A stretch of 8,553 nt of DNA, from positions 1 through 8,553 of the forward strand of contig JAGRHK010000052.1 of NCBI GenBank assembly GCA_020444985.1. Reading direction: 5' to 3'. Each line of letters starts with the position of its first letter. Position 1 is the first letter of the stretch. The notes beneath the pieces are model-generated. The model did not search any database, was not told the origin of the DNA, and worked only from the letters and a program-made list of their open reading frames with translations. The DNA comes from Candidatus Competibacteraceae bacterium (GTDB lineage Bacteria > Pseudomonadota > Gammaproteobacteria > Competibacterales > Competibacteraceae). This document shows, piece by piece, positions 6,292 to 8,553 of the stretch. A program made the position numbers and the translations under genes.

Positions 6292-7284
6292 ATGTCCGTT
6301 CCGCATCCTCATGACGTCTTCGTGCGCGATTTCCTTGCCGATCTTGATCAGGCAAAAGCCTTCTTTCGCCTGCTCCTGCCGCCCGCTTTCCAAACCGAAT
6401 TCGACCTCGACACGCTCACCGCCGAACCGACCAGCCTGATCGACGAAACCCTCAATGAACTGCAATCCGACCTGCTCTTCTCGTTAGCCACCCGTTCCGA
6501 CGAACCGCGTCAGTTGTACCTGCTGTTTGAACACAAGTCGTACTTGGACCCAGGGCTGCTCACCCAACTGCTCGGTTATCTGAGCCGCCTGTATGGCAAG
6601 CAACTCCAACGAGCGCCGATCCTGCCGCTGGTGATCTACCACGGCGCGGCGCGCTTTACGCTCCCTCGCCGCTTCAGCGACGAGTTCGACTTGACCAGTG
6701 CACAACAGGAACTATTGCGCCCCTATTTGCCGGACTTCGGCTATCTGCTTTACGATCTGAGAGACTGGCAGCCAACCGCCGAACCGCCGCTGGCAATTCA
6801 GGTATTCCTGGAAGCTTTGCGCGGCGCCGCCAGTGGCGACCTCGAACGCACGCGGCGCTTGTTGGAACTCGCGGCGCATCTGTTCGGGGAACGTAACGGC
6901 GCTCGCATCGTCCACGCCTTACTAACCTATCTGTTTTACGTAACCCCGCTGCCGCCCGACACCGTGCGCGACCTGCTATCCCATCCCCGATCCGAACTGG
7001 AGAACGCCATGCTCACCGCCGCCCAGCAACTTTATGAACGTGGCCATCGCGAAGGCAAAATCGAAGGCAAAATCGAAGGCAAAATCGAAGGCAAAATCGA
7101 AGGCGAAGCCAAACTGTTACAGCAACTGCTGGAACATAAATTCGGCCCACTACCCAAACGGATTGAACAGCTTGTGGCCAAAGCCGATGAAGCGACTTTA
7201 CGAGCCTGGAGTCTGCGGCTATTGAGCGCCGCCACCCTCGATGAAGTGTTCCCCAAAACGCCCCGGCGGCGTCCATCCGCCTGA
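6292..7284 (+). CDS. Rpn family PD-(D/E)XK nuclease / putative transposase (YhgA-like)
   Basis: Encodes 330 residues of the recombination-promoting nuclease (Rpn, formerly 'putative transposase') family. E. coli members cut DNA in a RecA-independent manner and some act in phage defence. The N-terminus PHPHDVFVRDFLADL (4-18) is the family's typical opening. The nuclease core is seen as D60 in LQSDLLF and E80-H81-K82 in LYLLFEHKSYLDP, giving D...ExK. ILPLVIYHG (110-118) is another family motif. A middle helical region (about 165-240) is followed by an EGKI repeat (254-271) and a short helical tail. I chose ATG 6292 because homology-like sequence begins there; the frame is open back to a GTG at 6193 but that stretch includes the 14-bp hairpin. 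No Shine-Dalgarno is seen before 6292, so initiation may be weak. It converges on the deaminase gene 46 nt away. Confidence 0.9.
   Translation: MSVPHPHDVFVRDFLADLDQAKAFFRLLLPPAFQTEFDLDTLTAEPTSLIDETLNELQSDLLFSLATRSDEPRQLYLLFEHKSYLDPGLLTQLLGYLSRLYGKQLQRAPILPLVIYHGAARFTLPRRFSDEFDLTSAQQELLRPYLPDFGYLLYDLRDWQPTAEPPLAIQVFLEALRGAASGDLERTRRLLELAAHLFGERNGARIVHALLTYLFYVTPLPPDTVRDLLSHPRSELENAMLTAAQQLYERGHREGKIEGKIEGKIEGKIEGEAKLLQQLLEHKFGPLPKRIEQLVAKADEATLRAWSLRLLSAATLDEVFPKTPRRRPSA
7009..7284 (+). CDS. Candidate internal short product of the Rpn gene (RpnS-like C-terminal protein)
   Basis: Within the Rpn gene an in-frame ATG (M240) is preceded by GGAGA at 6999-7003 with a 5-nt spacer. This is a better ribosome binding site than the one before the full-length start, where none is visible. 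Translation from here gives 91 residues covering the EGKI repeat and the tail but not the nuclease core. In E. coli, rpn genes have been shown to make such short C-terminal proteins from an internal start, and these block the toxic full-length protein. Whether it happens here is inference from start-site context only. Confidence 0.4.
   Translation: MLTAAQQLYERGHREGKIEGKIEGKIEGKIEGEAKLLQQLLEHKFGPLPKRIEQLVAKADEATLRAWSLRLLSAATLDEVFPKTPRRRPSA
7051..7104 (+). repeat. 12-bp in-frame tandem repeat inside the Rpn gene
   Basis: The unit GAAGGCAAAATC occurs four times without a mismatch (7051-7098), followed by a half unit GAAGGC (7099-7104). Each unit adds Glu-Gly-Lys-Ile and keeps the frame, so copy-number change would alter linker length without inactivating the protein. 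Similar G-K-x-E-G repeats are common in Rpn-family C-termini. Confidence 0.95.
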
Positions 7285-7330
7285 CATTACAACCCCAAAA
7301 CCCTTGCGAGCCTCACCTGAGTTGAATCGA

Positions 7331-7885
7331 TCATCCGTGCAGGCGCACGAAACCACGTCCGGCTACGCGCTCGATGCCTTCGAGCAGAATGCGTCCGCGA
7401 GCGGACAAGGTCGGGCCGACCTGGAGAACGCACAACTCCCAACCGGCATCATGCAGACGGCGCAAGTCATTTTGCGTGGTGCGGGTTGTCATCTCGGCGT
7501 CTTCATAGGCCCCTTTAGCGGCGAGGATGAAACGATTGCGCGGACCTCGGGCGGGAAAATTTCGATACAGGGCGCTGAGGACGCTGACGAGCAAGGCGGC
7601 GCAGTTTCGGCAGGGGCTGCGATTGATCGCCAGCGTGACCGTGATGCAGCTATCGTGGGGCGTCCATGAGCGCAAGGCGCTAGGAAGATGCGCGGTCCAC
7701 AGCGCGGTGCGCAGCAGGTTGGCCTCGGCATGGTCGCCGGCGCTGTAACCTAATTCATCCTCCGTCGGACTATACCGACAACAGAGCAGGCCGTAGGTGG
7801 TTTGTCCCGCTTGTTCGAACCGGGGTCGGTGCAGGTTGAGCGTCGAACCATAATGTAAAACCAGTTGTTCCCAATGCAGAATCAT
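7331..7885 (-). CDS. Stand-alone cytidine-deaminase-fold protein
   Basis: Encodes 184 residues with the two zinc motifs of the deaminase superfamily: H52-A-E54 in GDHAEANLL, with E54 as the expected proton shuttle, and P91-C-R-N-C95 in INRSPCRNCAALL. The strand TYGLLCCRYSP before HAE and ITVTLAINRSPC around the second motif match the fold. A later helix/strand pair, LRRLHDAGWELCVLQVG (141-157), fits the C-terminal part. It does not look like the housekeeping Cdd, TadA, RibD or dCMP deaminases, and is closer in style to the varied orphan and toxin-type deaminases; substrate (free base, nucleotide or nucleic acid) is unknown. No signal peptide, delivery domain or clear immunity gene is seen. 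The start is supported by AGGAG (7895-7899) 9 nt upstream, and a TAG lies in frame five codons before it. It ends 46 nt from the oppositely oriented Rpn gene. Confidence 0.75.
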   Translation of the reverse strand: MILHWEQLVLHYGSTLNLHRPRFEQAGQTTYGLLCCRYSPTEDELGYSAGDHAEANLLRTALWTAHLPSALRSWTPHDSCITVTLAINRSPCRNCAALLVSVLSALYRNFPARGPRNRFILAAKGAYEDAEMTTRTTQNDLRRLHDAGWELCVLQVGPTLSARGRILLEGIERVAGRGFVRLHG

Positions 7886-8042
7886 GGCGATAGGCTCCTA
7901 AAAGGCGACGGTACTCCCAATAATCGTCAATGTAGCTGCAAGCGGCGACCTCCGCCAGCAATCGCGCCCACTCGATCCGGTCAGGGTCGGCATTGTGCGA
8001 TAGGATGACAAACGGTGCATGAATTAAGTTGATATGAATCAA
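7770..8042 (-). pseudogene. ORF fragment upstream of the deaminase, likely a broken or truncated gene
   Basis: A minus-strand frame opens at a TTG (8040-8042) without a ribosome binding site, with a TAA three codons before it, and runs 90 codons. The first ~52 codons (8042 to about 7886) look coding: third positions are mostly G or C and residues such as DPDRIEWARLLAEVAACSYI and DDYWEYRRLLGAYRH are well balanced. The last ~38 codons run through the deaminase gene in another frame and look like shadow sequence. I infer a gene that lost its proper end (by frameshift or deletion), or an N-terminal part once joined to the deaminase. No family is recognised. Confidence 0.35.
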
Positions 8043-8065
8043 TCGAGATTAAAACAAACATCCCA

Positions 8066-8109
8066 AGTTGACGGATTCCGCTCAGTAGTCCATTGTTTCA
8101 ACGTCAACT
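8066..8109. repeat. 8-bp inverted repeat in the divergent gap before the ProQ-like gene
   Basis: AGTTGACG at 8066-8073 is exactly complementary to CGTCAACT at 8102-8109, separated by 28 bases. It lies in the non-coding gap between the minus-strand fragment and the ProQ-like gene and could be an operator or a weak hairpin. An 8-bp match can arise by chance, so this is a modest call. Nothing else firm is seen in 8043-8195. Confidence 0.3.
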
Positions 8110-8195
8110 GCTTGAGAATCAGGATCAGGCGCCGCTTCAACAATTTTTGCTGGCTGATATCCCGCGCTTCCGCCAAATAGCGAGGTTTTTTCTAC

Positions 8196-8553
8196 ATGCC
8201 CCAGAAGGTCAACCCGATCCTCAACCGGCTCTGTGAGATGTTTCCGGCGGTCTTCAATCGCCAGACGCCCAAGCCGCTCAAGATCGGTATCGGCCAGGAG
8301 CTGCTGGCCTTGGTAGGAACGCATCCAGCGCTCATGAACCTGACGCGCAAGGATCTTCGCCGCGCACTGGCAGCCTACACCCGGGCGTCTCGCTATCGAG
8401 AGGCGCTGGCGGGCGGCGGCCCCCGGTATGATTTGGAGGGGCAACCAATCGGGGAAGTGACCCCCGATCAGCAGACCAAAGCCCAAGCGCCCCAGCAGAG
8501 GGCGGCTGATTCGGCAACGCCCGCCGCGCCGACCCGGTCACCGGCGGAACAAC
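8196..8553 (+). CDS. ProQ/FinO-domain RNA chaperone (3' partial)
   Basis: The frame from ATG 8196 is open to the window edge (119 codons and one base). Residues about 8-92 match the FinO/ProQ RNA-binding domain: LCEMFPAVFNRQTPKPLKIG (12-30, with the P-L-K-I-G core), then LTRKDLRRALAAYTRASRY (49-67), where the Arg and Tyr residues line the RNA-binding face in E. coli ProQ. GGPRYDLEGQPIGEVTPDQ (74-92) closes the domain. A Gln/Ala/Pro-rich low-complexity tail begins at about 93 and continues beyond the window. Such proteins bind structured sRNAs and mRNA 3' ends and act as post-transcriptional regulators in the cytoplasm. GAGG at 8182-8185 lies 10 nt before the ATG, and a TAG at 8178-8180 closes the frame upstream. 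No stop codon is present within the window. Confidence 0.92.
   Translation, partial: MPQKVNPILNRLCEMFPAVFNRQTPKPLKIGIGQELLALVGTHPALMNLTRKDLRRALAAYTRASRYREALAGGGPRYDLEGQPIGEVTPDQQTKAQAPQQRAADSATPAAPTRSPAEQ

Noticed and set aside
7051..7104. CRISPR-like array
   Set aside because: The repeats are 12 bp, directly adjoining without spacers, and code in frame within the Rpn gene.
7285..7330. Terminator between the convergent Rpn and deaminase genes
   Set aside because: No hairpin or T-run can be seen in this 46-nt gap.
7905..8019. Short minus-strand ORF from an ATG near 8019 whose TAG overlaps the deaminase Shine-Dalgarno
   Set aside because: The stop placement is operon-like, but the composition (runs of Ser, Arg, Thr) is not protein-like and the other frame over the same bases looks more coding.
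8082..8486. 134-codon open frame on the minus strand at the right end
   Set aside because: It overlaps the FinO/ProQ domain, which has clear family motifs on the plus strand. The minus-strand protein has no recognisable motif.

Overview
The window reads as chromosomal DNA from a Gram-negative, moderately GC-rich bacterium, most likely a gammaproteobacterium. The ProQ/FinO-domain gene at the right end is the main pointer, because that RNA-chaperone family is largely proteobacterial. The Rpn-type nuclease and the extracellular repeat domain at the left edge agree with this. A glycogen-cycling lineage such as Candidatus Competibacter would fit, but that is a guess from gene content and style, not something the sequence proves.

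Layout. (1) 1-360: C-terminal end of a secreted or surface protein, plus strand, cut by the window edge. (2) 361-484: convergent gap with a near-perfect 29-bp palindrome. (3) 485-970, minus: PaaI-type hotdog thioesterase with a clear ribosome binding site. (4) 971-1223: divergent intergenic region with an AT-rich island and an inverted repeat. (5) 1224-6186, plus: a compact gene run of GH31 alpha-glucosidase, AIM24-family protein, GH1 beta-glucosidase and a small TPR-like protein, with gaps of 13, 19 and 47 nt, so probably one operon. (6) 6187-6291: a perfect 14-bp-stem hairpin. (7) 6292-7284, plus: Rpn-family PD-(D/E)XK nuclease with a 12-bp in-frame tandem repeat and a candidate internal start for a short C-terminal product. 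(8) 7331-7885, minus: small stand-alone cytidine-deaminase-fold protein with HAE and PCxxC zinc motifs, preceded by a frame-shifted ORF that looks like a gene remnant. (9) 8196-8553, plus: ProQ/FinO-domain RNA chaperone, open at the right edge.

How the genes fit together. The GH31 and GH1 enzymes probably act in the cytoplasm, since neither has a visible signal peptide, and release glucose from alpha- and beta-linked oligosaccharides. The AIM24 and TPR proteins are co-transcribed partners of unknown role. The right third (Rpn nuclease, orphan deaminase, gene remnant, hairpins) looks like an accessory, defence- or mobility-related patch. The most interesting points are the intragenic start in the Rpn gene (possible self-antitoxin), the orphan deaminase, and the AIM24 protein between two glycosidases.
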